Assembly: GCA_035687255.1 (NCBI GenBank)
Contig: DASRYI010000170.1
Coordinates: 1-16,918 of the forward strand
From: JAKEHA01 sp035687255
Lineage (GTDB): Bacteria; Krumholzibacteriota; Krumholzibacteriia; WVZY01; JAKEHA01
Length of the DNA stretch: 16,918 bases
Reading direction: 5' to 3'
Shown: positions 1 through 6,215 of the stretch, piece by piece
Layout: every line of letters starts with the position of its first letter
Numbering within the stretch: the first letter of the stretch is position 1
The notes under the pieces: model-generated
The model's input: only the letters and a program-made list of their open reading frames with translations
What the model was told of the DNA's origin: nothing
Database searches by the model: none
Translations under genes and position numbers: made by a program

Positions 1-555
1 GAAACCGTGACGGTAACGGCGGACGAGCATCCCCGCGCCGGCGTTGATCTGGCGTCACTGGCCAAGCTTCCTACTGTCTTCAAGAAAGGCGGCACGGTGA
101 CGGCCGGCAATTCCTCGGGAATCACGGACGGCGCGGCCGCGGTGGTGATGTGCTCCGAGCGGGTTGCGAAAGAAAGCGGCCGCGATGTGATGGGGTGGGT
201 CCGCGACTTTGTGGCGGTGGGCGTCGATCCGCGGCGCATGGGCATCGGGCCGGTGCCCGCGGTGCGCGCACTGCTCGAACGCAATCAACTGAAGCTTTCG
301 GATATCGACATCATCGAGTTGAACGAGGCGTTCGCCGCGCAGGTGATTGCGTGTGAACGCGAGCTGAAGTTCGATCGCGAGCGCGTCAACGTGAACGGCG
401 GGGCGATCAGCCTGGGCCATCCCATCGGCTGTACCGGCGCGCGCATCGTCGTGACGCTGTTGCATCAGATGCGCCGCTCCGGCGCCCGTCTGGGACTGGC
501 CACGCTCTGCATCAGCGGCGGCATGGGCATGGCCATGCTGATCGAGAACGAATAA
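1..555 (+). CDS. Acetyl-CoA C-acyltransferase (thiolase), 3' part
   Basis: This is the C-terminal 184 residues of a thiolase. The frame is already open at base 1, so the start and the N-terminal half with the acylated cysteine lie upstream. Thiolases cleave 3-ketoacyl-CoA with CoA to acetyl-CoA and a shortened acyl-CoA, or condense two acetyl-CoA. Visible signatures are TVTAGNSSGITDGAAA near residue 32, NEAFAAQ, the catalytic histidine in GGAISLGHPIG (fragment residue 140) and the second catalytic cysteine in CISGGMGMAML (fragment residue 170). The fold and family are therefore secure, but chain-length preference cannot be read. It ends 23 bases before the hydroxyacyl-CoA dehydrogenase gene on the same strand, consistent with one operon. 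A second, paralogous thiolase lies at 3653-4873. Confidence 0.93.
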   Translation, partial: ETVTVTADEHPRAGVDLASLAKLPTVFKKGGTVTAGNSSGITDGAAAVVMCSERVAKESGRDVMGWVRDFVAVGVDPRRMGIGPVPAVRALLERNQLKLSDIDIIELNEAFAAQVIACERELKFDRERVNVNGGAISLGHPIGCTGARIVVTLLHQMRRSGARLGLATLCISGGMGMAMLIENE

Positions 556-578
556 CCCCTGAACAAGGAGACCAGGAT

Positions 579-1430
579 ATGAAACGGATTGGGGTCGTGG
601 GCTGTGGTCTGATGGGATCCGGCATTGCGCAGATGTCGGCGCTCAACGGATACGCAACCACCGTGGTGGAGATCAACGACGAGATACTGAAGAAGGGACT
701 CGCGAGCATCTACAGCTTTCTCGAGAAGGGCAAGAAACGCGGCAAGATCACCGACGAACAGATCGAGGCCGTGAAGAAGAACCTCTCCTCGTCGACCAGT
801 CTCTCCGCGCTCAAGGATTGCGACCTCGTCATCGAGGCCGTCACCGAGAACACCGATCTCAAGAAGAAACTCTTCAAGGATCTCTCCGACATCACCCGTC
901 CGGACTGCATCCTTGCCACCAACACGTCTTCGATTTCGATTACCGAGATTGCGACGGCCGTGAAGAACCCCGAGCGCATGGTGGGCATGCACTTCTTCAA
1001 TCCGGTGCCCATCATGAAACTGGTCGAGGTGATCCGGGGGCTGGCCACCACCGACGAGGTGATGTCGCACTGCCGGGAGTTCGCGATATCGCTGGGCAAG
1101 GAACCCATCACCTGTCCGGATACGCCGGCGTTCGTGGTGAACAAGCTGCTCATTCCGTATCTGCTCGACGCGGTTCGCATGGTGGCGGACGGCATCGCCA
1201 CGCCCGAGGATGTCGACAAGGCCATGGTGCACGGATGCGGTTATCCCATGGGACCGATCACGCTGCTCGACTACGTGGGTCTGGATACCACGCTGCACGC
1301 GGCCGACGTCATGTACGCCGAGTTCCGCGAATCCAAATATGCGGCGCCCGTGCTGCTGCGCCGCATGGTGCAGGCGGGGCGTTATGGAAGAAAATCGGGC
1401 CGCGGTTTCTACTCGTACGAGAGGAAGTAG
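579..1430 (+). CDS. hbd: 3-hydroxybutyryl-CoA dehydrogenase
   Basis: This 283-residue NAD-dependent enzyme oxidises 3-hydroxyacyl-CoA, probably 3-hydroxybutyryl-CoA, to the 3-keto form. The N-terminal Rossmann fold shows GVVGCGLMGSG at residues 5-15, and Glu31 at the end of the second strand favours NAD+ over NADP+. The catalytic set matches the human short-chain enzyme at a constant offset of 20: Ser117, His138 in GMHFFNP, Glu150 and Asn188. The C-terminal helical dimerisation domain ends in GRYGRKSGRGFYSY, as usual for the family. Length is normal for the single-domain bacterial enzyme (about 280). ATG579 is preceded by AAGGAG at 565-570, 8 bases away. The next gene, a crotonase, begins 9 bases after the stop. 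The symbol hbd follows substrate context; paaH or fadB2 would be alternatives. Confidence 0.92.
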   Translation: MKRIGVVGCGLMGSGIAQMSALNGYATTVVEINDEILKKGLASIYSFLEKGKKRGKITDEQIEAVKKNLSSSTSLSALKDCDLVIEAVTENTDLKKKLFKDLSDITRPDCILATNTSSISITEIATAVKNPERMVGMHFFNPVPIMKLVEVIRGLATTDEVMSHCREFAISLGKEPITCPDTPAFVVNKLLIPYLLDAVRMVADGIATPEDVDKAMVHGCGYPMGPITLLDYVGLDTTLHAADVMYAEFRESKYAAPVLLRRMVQAGRYGRKSGRGFYSYERK

Positions 1431-1439
1431 GAGACAGTC

Positions 1440-2222
1440 GTGGATCTCAAACACATTCTGTATCAGGTGGCTGACGGCGTCGCCACCATCACCATCAATC
1501 GCGCCGATGTCCTGAACGCACTCTCGGCCCACACCGTCCGCGAACTGGACGAGGCGCTGGCGGCCGCGGCCGCCGACGCCGGCGTGCGCGTGCTGATCGT
1601 GACCGGGGCCGGCGAAAAATCGTTTGTGTCGGGCGCGGACATTGCCGAGCTTGCCCTTCTGGATCCGGTTCAGGGGCGGCGGACCGCGGAGTTCGGACAG
1701 AGCACGTTTCGGCGCCTCGAGACCATGGGCAAGCCGTCCATCGCCGCCATCAACGGCTACGCGCTGGGAGGCGGGTGCGAGCTCGCCATGGCGTGCACGA
1801 TTCGTATCGCCGCCGAAACCGCGAAGATCGGCCTTCCCGAGGTCACGCTGGGCGTGATCCCGGGGTATGCGGGAACGCAGCGTCTGCCGCGCATCGTGGG
1901 CCGGGGCGCGGCCATGGATCTGATTCTCACCGGCCGCGCCGTGGACGCGCAGGAAGCGCTACGCATCGGTCTGGTGAGCCAGGTGGTCCCGCTCGCGGAT
2001 CTCATGGAAACCGCGCGCAAAACGGCCATGCGCATTCTGCGCAACGGGCCGCTGGCGATTCGCGCCGCGATGCAGTCGGTCGACCACGGCCTCGACGTGG
2101 GGTTCGAACAGGGCTGCCGCATGGAAGCCGCGCTGTTCGGCCTCTTGTGCGCCACCGAAGACACGCGCGAAGGACTGAAGGCGTTTCTGGAAAAGCGAAA
2201 GCCCGCGTTCAAAGGCGAGTAA
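1440..2222 (+). CDS. Enoyl-CoA hydratase (crotonase)
   Basis: This 260-residue crotonase-fold protein adds water to trans-2-enoyl-CoA, here plausibly crotonyl-CoA to 3-hydroxybutyryl-CoA. The oxyanion-hole segments are SGADIAEL (residues 64-71, Ala66) and NGYALGGGCELAM (residues 105-117, Gly111). Both hydratase glutamates are present: Glu114 in CELAM and Glu134 in LPEVTLG. These align with Glu144 and Glu164 of the rat mitochondrial hydratase, so it should be a true hydratase rather than an isomerase-only or hydrolase relative. The start is GTG1440, preceded by GGAG at 1430-1433, which overlaps the stop codon of the previous gene. Tight spacing implies co-transcription and probably translational coupling with the dehydrogenase. 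Confidence 0.92.
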   Translation: MDLKHILYQVADGVATITINRADVLNALSAHTVRELDEALAAAAADAGVRVLIVTGAGEKSFVSGADIAELALLDPVQGRRTAEFGQSTFRRLETMGKPSIAAINGYALGGGCELAMACTIRIAAETAKIGLPEVTLGVIPGYAGTQRLPRIVGRGAAMDLILTGRAVDAQEALRIGLVSQVVPLADLMETARKTAMRILRNGPLAIRAAMQSVDHGLDVGFEQGCRMEAALFGLLCATEDTREGLKAFLEKRKPAFKGE

Positions 2223-2259
2223 TCGCGACGGGGTGGTGACGGGCCCGCCCTTCAGCGAG

Positions 2260-2275
2260 TTCGAGTGAGCTCGAA
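2260..2275. repeat. Short inverted repeat TTCGAG/CTCGAA
   Basis: TTCGAG at 2260-2265 pairs with CTCGAA at 2270-2275 across the 4-base loop TGAG. It is a perfect 6-base stem, the first of three hairpins in the gap before the glutaryl-CoA dehydrogenase gene. No T-run follows, so it is not a typical intrinsic terminator. Confidence 0.5.
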
Positions 2276-2329
2276 AGCGAAGCGTGTGCTGATCGCCCAG
2301 GGTTGTTTTGGTAGACGGACACGGGGACT

Positions 2330-2345
2330 GAGCGCAAGCGCGCTC
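2330..2345. repeat. Short inverted repeat GAGCGC/GCGCTC
   Basis: GAGCGC at 2330-2335 pairs with GCGCTC at 2340-2345 across the loop AAGC. It is a perfect 6-base GC-rich stem, the second hairpin of the gap. No T-tract follows. Confidence 0.5.
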
Positions 2346-2366
2346 GCGGGTGGCGTCGGACGGGGG

Positions 2367-2401
2367 CCCCGGCAACCGAGCGAAGCGAGGTTGTTCCGGG
2401 G
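2367..2401. repeat. Long hairpin, 11 bp stem with 2-base bulge
   Basis: CCCCGG (2367-2372) plus CAACC (2373-2377) pair with GGTTG (2389-2393) and CCGGGG (2396-2401), with TT at 2394-2395 bulged. The 11-base loop reads GAGCGAAGCGA. This is the strongest structure in the gap and stands 74 bases before the downstream start codon. It lacks a following T-run. The GAGCGAAGCGA loop and the palindromic form resemble dispersed intergenic repeat elements, but one copy in a window cannot prove that. Confidence 0.6.
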
Positions 2402-2475
2402 TGGCCGGCGACAGGACCTGCGAGTGCGCGTAATAGCCAGGACCCGCGCTGCTTGGAGAAAAAGGAACACATGAC

Positions 2476-3645
2476 ATGAAGAAATTCGATGGATTCGATT
2501 TCGTGCTCGTCGACGAGCGTCTTTCCGATGACGAGAGGATGGTGCGCGACAGCATTCGCTCCTTCATTGAGGAAGAGGCGATGCCGAAGTTCATGGAGCA
2601 CTACGAGAGCGGCACCTTTCCCAAAGACCTGATTGCGCCCATGGGAGAGCTCGGGGTCTACGGGGCCAACATTCAGGGCTATGAATGTGCCGGTCTCAAC
2701 AATGTGGCCTACGGGCTCATCATGCAGGAGCTCGAGCGCGGCGATTCGGGGATTCGCAGCTTTGCGTCCGTGCAGTCGGGGCTCGTGATGTATCCCATCC
2801 ACGCCTTCGGCGACGAGGAGCAGCGTTCCAAGTGGTTGCCCGCGCTGGCCAAGGGCAAAGTGATCGGCTGTTTTGGGCTCACCGAGGCGGATTTCGGATC
2901 CAATCCCGGCGGCATGCTGACCACGGCGCGTCTCGACGGCAACGAGTACGTGCTGAATGGATCCAAGATGTGGATCACCAACGGCGTCAACTGTGGCGTT
3001 GCCATCGTGTGGGCCAAGCTTGACGGCGAAGTGAACGGCTTCATCGTGGAACGCGACCGCAAGGGCTTCGAGCCGAAGGAGATCAAGCACAAGCTTTCGA
3101 TGCGCGCGAGCGACACGGCGGAACTCGTGATCGACAACGTGCGCATCCCCAAGGCCAACCGGCTGCCGAAGGCAAAGGGACTCAAGGCGGCGCTCATGTG
3201 CCTCACGCAGGCGCGCTACGGGATCGCGTGGGGCGCGGTGGGATCGGGCATGGCATGCCTGCACGAGGCCATCGAGTACAGCAAGGATCGCATCATGTTC
3301 GACAAGCCGATTGCGGGCTATCAGTTGACGCAGAAGAAGCTGGCCGACATGGCCACCGATCTCACGCTCGCACAGTTGCTGTGCCTGCAGCTCGGACGCC
3401 TGAAGGACGAGGACAAGCTCACGCCGGCGATGGTGTCGATGGCCAAGCGCAACAACGTGCGCAAGGCGCTGGAAATTGCCCGCACCGCGCGCACCATTCT
3501 GGGCGCCAACGGGATTTCGGCCGAGTATCAATCGATGCGGCACAGCTGCAATCTGGAGTCCGTCGACACCTACGAAGGAACGTACGAGATTCACACGCTG
3601 GTGGTCGGTCATCAGTTGACGGATATTCCGGCATACCAGGGATGA
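2476..3645 (+). CDS. gcdH: Glutaryl-CoA dehydrogenase (acyl-CoA dehydrogenase family)
   Basis: This 389-residue FAD enzyme is of the glutaryl-CoA dehydrogenase clade, which oxidises and decarboxylates glutaryl-CoA to crotonyl-CoA and CO2 and passes electrons to ETF. Diagnostic stretches are GDSGIRSFASVQSGLVM, CFGLTEADFGSNPGGM, SKMWITNG, ARYGIAWGA and TYEGTYEIH. Glu367 is the catalytic base (Glu370 in the human enzyme). Arg94 is present at the position known to bind the distal carboxylate of glutaryl-CoA. Glu87 and Tyr366 complete the Glu-Arg-Tyr network that, as I recall, marks decarboxylating rather than non-decarboxylating enzymes. ATG2476 has AAAGGA 9 bases upstream. An ATG at 2471 opens only a two-codon frame (ATG ACA TGA) that overlaps the real start. 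The next thiolase gene starts 7 bases after the stop. A short-chain acyl-CoA dehydrogenase is the alternative, but Arg94 argues against it. Confidence 0.9.
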   Translation: MKKFDGFDFVLVDERLSDDERMVRDSIRSFIEEEAMPKFMEHYESGTFPKDLIAPMGELGVYGANIQGYECAGLNNVAYGLIMQELERGDSGIRSFASVQSGLVMYPIHAFGDEEQRSKWLPALAKGKVIGCFGLTEADFGSNPGGMLTTARLDGNEYVLNGSKMWITNGVNCGVAIVWAKLDGEVNGFIVERDRKGFEPKEIKHKLSMRASDTAELVIDNVRIPKANRLPKAKGLKAALMCLTQARYGIAWGAVGSGMACLHEAIEYSKDRIMFDKPIAGYQLTQKKLADMATDLTLAQLLCLQLGRLKDEDKLTPAMVSMAKRNNVRKALEIARTARTILGANGISAEYQSMRHSCNLESVDTYEGTYEIHTLVVGHQLTDIPAYQG

Positions 3646-3652
3646 TCGACCC

Positions 3653-4873
3653 ATGACGACGAATGATCGCGTGGTAATTCTCGGCGGCGCGCGCACTCCC
3701 ATGGCGGAGTGGGTGGGCGGCAAGCGCGGCGACGGGGAACCCGGCGGCGCGCTCAAGGACGTCTCCGCGCTTGAACTGGGCGCTGTGGCGGCGAGGGGCG
3801 CGCTGGACAAGACCGGTGTGCCCGCCGATCGCATCGACCACGTGATCATGGGCAATGCGCTCCAGACCAGCGGCGACGCCATCTACGGTGCGCGTCACGT
3901 CGGTCTGAAGGCGGGCGTCCCGATTCACGTGCCCGCGCTCACGGTCAACCGCCTGTGCGGTTCCGGAATTCAGGCGCTCATCGACGGCGCGCACATCCTT
4001 GCCGATGGTGCGGACTACGTGCTCGCCGGCGGCATGGAGAACATGAGCCAGGCACCCCATGTCATCCGGGGCGCACGCGCCGGTTTCAAACTGGGCCAGG
4101 GCCACCTCGAAGATTCATTGCTCGTGGCGCTCAAGGACAGCTACTGCGGGCTGCTGATGGCGCAGACCGCCGAGGGGCTGGCGAAGCGGCTTGGCATTCC
4201 ACGCGATGCGCAGGACGAGTACGCGCTGCGCAGCACGCTTCTGGGCGAGAAGGCGGCGACGGGCGGCGCCTTCAAGGATGAGATCGTGCCCGTCGAAATC
4301 AAGCGCGGATCGAAAACCGTCGCGGTCGAACGCGACGATCACTTCTTCGTCAATTGCACTCTGGACGGGCTCGCGAGGCTCAAGCCGGCTTTCGGCGAGA
4401 ACGGCACCGTCACCGCGGGCAACGCCAGCGGCATGGTGGACGGTGCCGCGTGTCTGGTGCTGGCCGGTGCCGAAACCGCCAAACGTGACGGTCTCACTCC
4501 CGTGGCGGAGATCGTGGGATGGCACGTGGTGGGTGTCGAGCCGCGCGAGATGGGCATCGGCCCCGCGCCCGCCATCCGCGGGTTGCTCGAGAAGACGAAG
4601 CGTTCGCTTTCGGACATCGATCTCTTCGAGATCAATGAAGCCTTTTCGGCCCAGTATCTCGCGGTGGAGAAGGACCTGGGGCTCGACCGCGGGCGCGTCA
4701 ATGTGAATGGCGGCGCCATCGCGCTGGGCCATCCCCTCGGCGCCACCGGTACGCGTCTGGTGCTGACGCTGGGGCGCGAGCTGGCGGCGCGCAGGAAGAA
4801 GTACGGAATTGCCAGCGCCTGCATCGGCGGCGGTCAGGGGATCGCGATGCTGATCAAGCGCTGGGAGGGCTAG
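3653..4873 (+). CDS. Acetyl-CoA acetyltransferase (thiolase)
   Basis: This complete 406-residue thiolase is the last of the fatty-acyl enzymes here and cleaves acetoacetyl-CoA (or a longer 3-ketoacyl-CoA) with CoA. The acyl-accepting Cys102 sits in VNRLCGSGIQAL, His360 in GGAIALGHPLGATG and the proton-transfer Cys390 in CIGGGQGIAML. NEAFSAQ is also intact, so the enzyme should be active. Length is slightly above the usual 390-400. ATG3653 lies 7 bases after the gcdH stop, with AGGGA at 3638-3642 about 10 bases upstream, so the two genes are surely co-transcribed. It is clearly homologous to the partial thiolase at 1-555 but diverged from it, so the two probably differ in chain length or direction rather than being a recent duplicate. 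Confidence 0.94.
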   Translation: MTTNDRVVILGGARTPMAEWVGGKRGDGEPGGALKDVSALELGAVAARGALDKTGVPADRIDHVIMGNALQTSGDAIYGARHVGLKAGVPIHVPALTVNRLCGSGIQALIDGAHILADGADYVLAGGMENMSQAPHVIRGARAGFKLGQGHLEDSLLVALKDSYCGLLMAQTAEGLAKRLGIPRDAQDEYALRSTLLGEKAATGGAFKDEIVPVEIKRGSKTVAVERDDHFFVNCTLDGLARLKPAFGENGTVTAGNASGMVDGAACLVLAGAETAKRDGLTPVAEIVGWHVVGVEPREMGIGPAPAIRGLLEKTKRSLSDIDLFEINEAFSAQYLAVEKDLGLDRGRVNVNGGAIALGHPLGATGTRLVLTLGRELAARRKKYGIASACIGGGQGIAMLIKRWEG

Positions 4874-4972
4874 GGAGAGTCGAGCGGGTGGATGTCCATC
4901 CGCGTCGTTGACAGTGGGATCTAGTGCCGCGTGGTGGATATGCATCTGCCACAAACGGAAGGAATGAATTCC

Positions 4973-6025
4973 ATGCAGACAATTGCGGTTGTCCCTGGAG
5001 ATGGTGTCGGGCCCGAAGTCATCGACGAAGCATTGCGCGTGCTTCGTCGTGTCAGTGACATCGAGGGCCTCAAGTTCGAAAGCGTGTCGTTCCCATTCGG
5101 CGCCGAACACTACCTGCGCACGGGCGAATTGATGCCCCACAGCGTGATCGGCGAGTTCAAGAACATGGATGCCATCCTGCTCGGCGCCATTGGCGATCCG
5201 CGCGTGGAGACCGGCGTTCTCGAACGCGCCATCATCGGCGGCATGCGCTGGGGCGAGCTCGACATGTACATCAATCTCCGGCCCATCAAGCTGTACGCGG
5301 AGTATCTGTGTCCGCTCAAGGACAAGAAGCCGGAGCACATCGACATGGTGTTCGTGCGCGAGAACACCGAGGACCTCTACATCGGCATCGGCGGGCACTT
5401 CAAGAAGGGCTCTCCCGACGAGGTTGCGATTGCGCAGATGATGATGACGCGCAAGGGTGTCGAACGCGCGGTGCGGTATGCGTTCGAGCTGACCCGCAAG
5501 CGCAACCGGCGCAAGAAACTCACCCTGATCGACAAGGCCAACGCCATCGGCGCGATGGATCTGTGGACGCGGACCTTCGCCGAGGTGGGCAAGGAGTACC
5601 CGGACGTCGAGCGCGACCACGCCTACATCGATGCCGCGTGCATGTGGATGGTCAAGAATCCGGAGTGGTTCGACGTGGCCGTGACGGGGAATATGATGGG
5701 CGACATCATCACGGATCTGGGTGCGTCCATCTCGGGCGGACTCGGCATTGCGGCCTCGGGAAACATCCATCCCGGCAAGGTGAGCATGTTCGAGCCCATC
5801 CATGGATCGGCTCCCAAGCACGCGGGCAAGGGGGTCATCTGCCCGCTGGCGGCGCTGAGCGCGACCCAGATGATGCTCGATTTCCTGGGCCACGAGGGTG
5901 CGGCCGCCCGGCTGGACACGGCCATCACGAAGGCCCTCACCTCGGGTGAGATCAAGTCCATCGCCACCAGCAGCGGGATGAAGACCGCGGAATACACCGA
6001 CGTGGTGCTGAAATACCTGAAGTAG
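4973..6025 (+). CDS. Isopropylmalate/isocitrate dehydrogenase family enzyme
   Basis: This 350-residue metal-dependent beta-decarboxylating dehydrogenase acts on a 2-hydroxy acid such as 3-isopropylmalate, isocitrate or homoisocitrate. Family marks are VVPGDGVGPEV at the N terminus, LLGAIGDPRVE, YINLRPIKLY, VRENTEDLYIG, the metal-binding aspartates in NMMGDIITDLGA and FEPIHGSAPKHAGKG. Generic annotation would be leuB. However, the cofactor loop reads GSAPKHAG, with Lys-His where NAD-type isopropylmalate dehydrogenases have Asp-Ile, and the substrate helix before LDMYINLRP is one residue longer than in E. coli IDH or LeuB. The substrate is thus left open. I chose ATG4973 because GGAAGGA (4957-4963) lies 9 bases upstream. 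In-frame GTG4931 and ATG4964 lack a well-placed site. No leuC, leuD or leuA neighbour is present. Confidence 0.85.
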   Translation: MQTIAVVPGDGVGPEVIDEALRVLRRVSDIEGLKFESVSFPFGAEHYLRTGELMPHSVIGEFKNMDAILLGAIGDPRVETGVLERAIIGGMRWGELDMYINLRPIKLYAEYLCPLKDKKPEHIDMVFVRENTEDLYIGIGGHFKKGSPDEVAIAQMMMTRKGVERAVRYAFELTRKRNRRKKLTLIDKANAIGAMDLWTRTFAEVGKEYPDVERDHAYIDAACMWMVKNPEWFDVAVTGNMMGDIITDLGASISGGLGIAASGNIHPGKVSMFEPIHGSAPKHAGKGVICPLAALSATQMMLDFLGHEGAAARLDTAITKALTSGEIKSIATSSGMKTAEYTDVVLKYLK

Positions 6026-6043
6026 CCGGCTTGTCTATTTTGC

Positions 6044-6073
6044 TTGACCGGGACGGGACGCGGTTTCTAGCAT
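6044..6073 (+). promoter_or_regulatory. Possible promoter of the tRNA-Leu/tig unit
   Basis: TTGACC at 6044-6049 and TAGCAT at 6068-6073 are separated by 18 bases (5/6 and 4/6 matches to sigma-70 boxes). This gives a start near 6081, about 36 bases before the tRNA. AT-rich CATAAT (6091) and GATAAT (6103) are alternative -10 boxes without good partners. Only a consensus match supports it. Confidence 0.35.
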
Positions 6074-6084
6074 CTCCGTCCCGG
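6048..6084. repeat. 9-bp inverted repeat downstream of the dehydrogenase gene
   Basis: CCGGGACGG at 6048-6056 pairs perfectly with CCGTCCCGG at 6076-6084 across a 19-base loop. It lies 22 bases after the preceding stop codon but has no following T-tract, so it is at best a weak or factor-assisted terminator. It overlaps the candidate promoter at 6044-6073, so an operator role is also possible. Confidence 0.4.
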
Positions 6085-6116
6085 TTCGGCCATAATGGTC
6101 CGATAATCAAGAACTT

Positions 6117-6201
6117 GCGAGAGTGGCGGAACTGGCAGACGCGCTGGATTTAGGATCCAGTGAGGCAACTCGTGGGGGTTCGACTCCCCCCTCTCGCACC
6201 A
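6117..6201 (+). tRNA. tRNA-Leu (UAG anticodon)
   Basis: An 85-base cloverleaf with the CCA end encoded. The acceptor stem pairs GCGAGAG (6117-6123) with CTCTCGC (6191-6197). The D stem is GCG/CGC. The anticodon stem CTGGA/TCCAG encloses loop TTTAGGA, giving anticodon TAG at 6151-6153, which reads CUA leucine codons. A long variable arm with stem GAG/CTC and loop GCAA is the class II feature expected for leucine. The T stem is GGGGG/CCCCC with loop TTCGACT. Trigger factor begins only 14 bases after the CCA, so the tRNA is probably co-transcribed with it. Confidence 0.97.
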
Positions 6202-6215
6202 GGGGCGTAACGCAA

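Larger units (their letters stand above)
2223..2475. other. Structured non-coding gap inside the acyl-CoA cluster
   Basis: These 253 bases carry no convincing gene. They break an otherwise compact same-strand cluster and are full of short inverted repeats, listed separately at 2260-2275, 2330-2345 and 2367-2401. The words GCGAG and GCGAAGCG recur. The last 20 bases hold AAAGGA at 2461-2466, the ribosome binding site of the following dehydrogenase gene. I see no clear sigma-70 promoter and no T-tract terminator. It could be a dispersed palindromic repeat element, or a leader with regulatory RNA structure. Confidence 0.5.

Noticed and set aside
465..1532. Long minus-strand open frame opposite the hydroxyacyl-CoA dehydrogenase and crotonase genes
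   Set aside because: It is a mirror of high-GC coding sequence: composition rich in His, Arg and Gly, no recognisable domain, and the plus strand carries clear enzymes with intact catalytic residues. Similar antisense frames at 2209-3882, 4115-5893, 8228-9502, 10514-11941 and 13654-14844 were rejected for the same reason.
4908..4941. Perfect -35 box TTGACA upstream of the isopropylmalate-dehydrogenase-like gene
   Set aside because: There is no acceptable -10 box at 16-18 bases; the nearest AT-rich word (GATATG at 4936) is 22 bases away, so I did not call a promoter.
6123..6215. A 31-residue upstream extension of trigger factor
   Set aside because: This stretch is the tRNA-Leu gene and its 3' flank. 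ATG6216 has its own ribosome binding site, so the extension is only a chance open frame through the tRNA.
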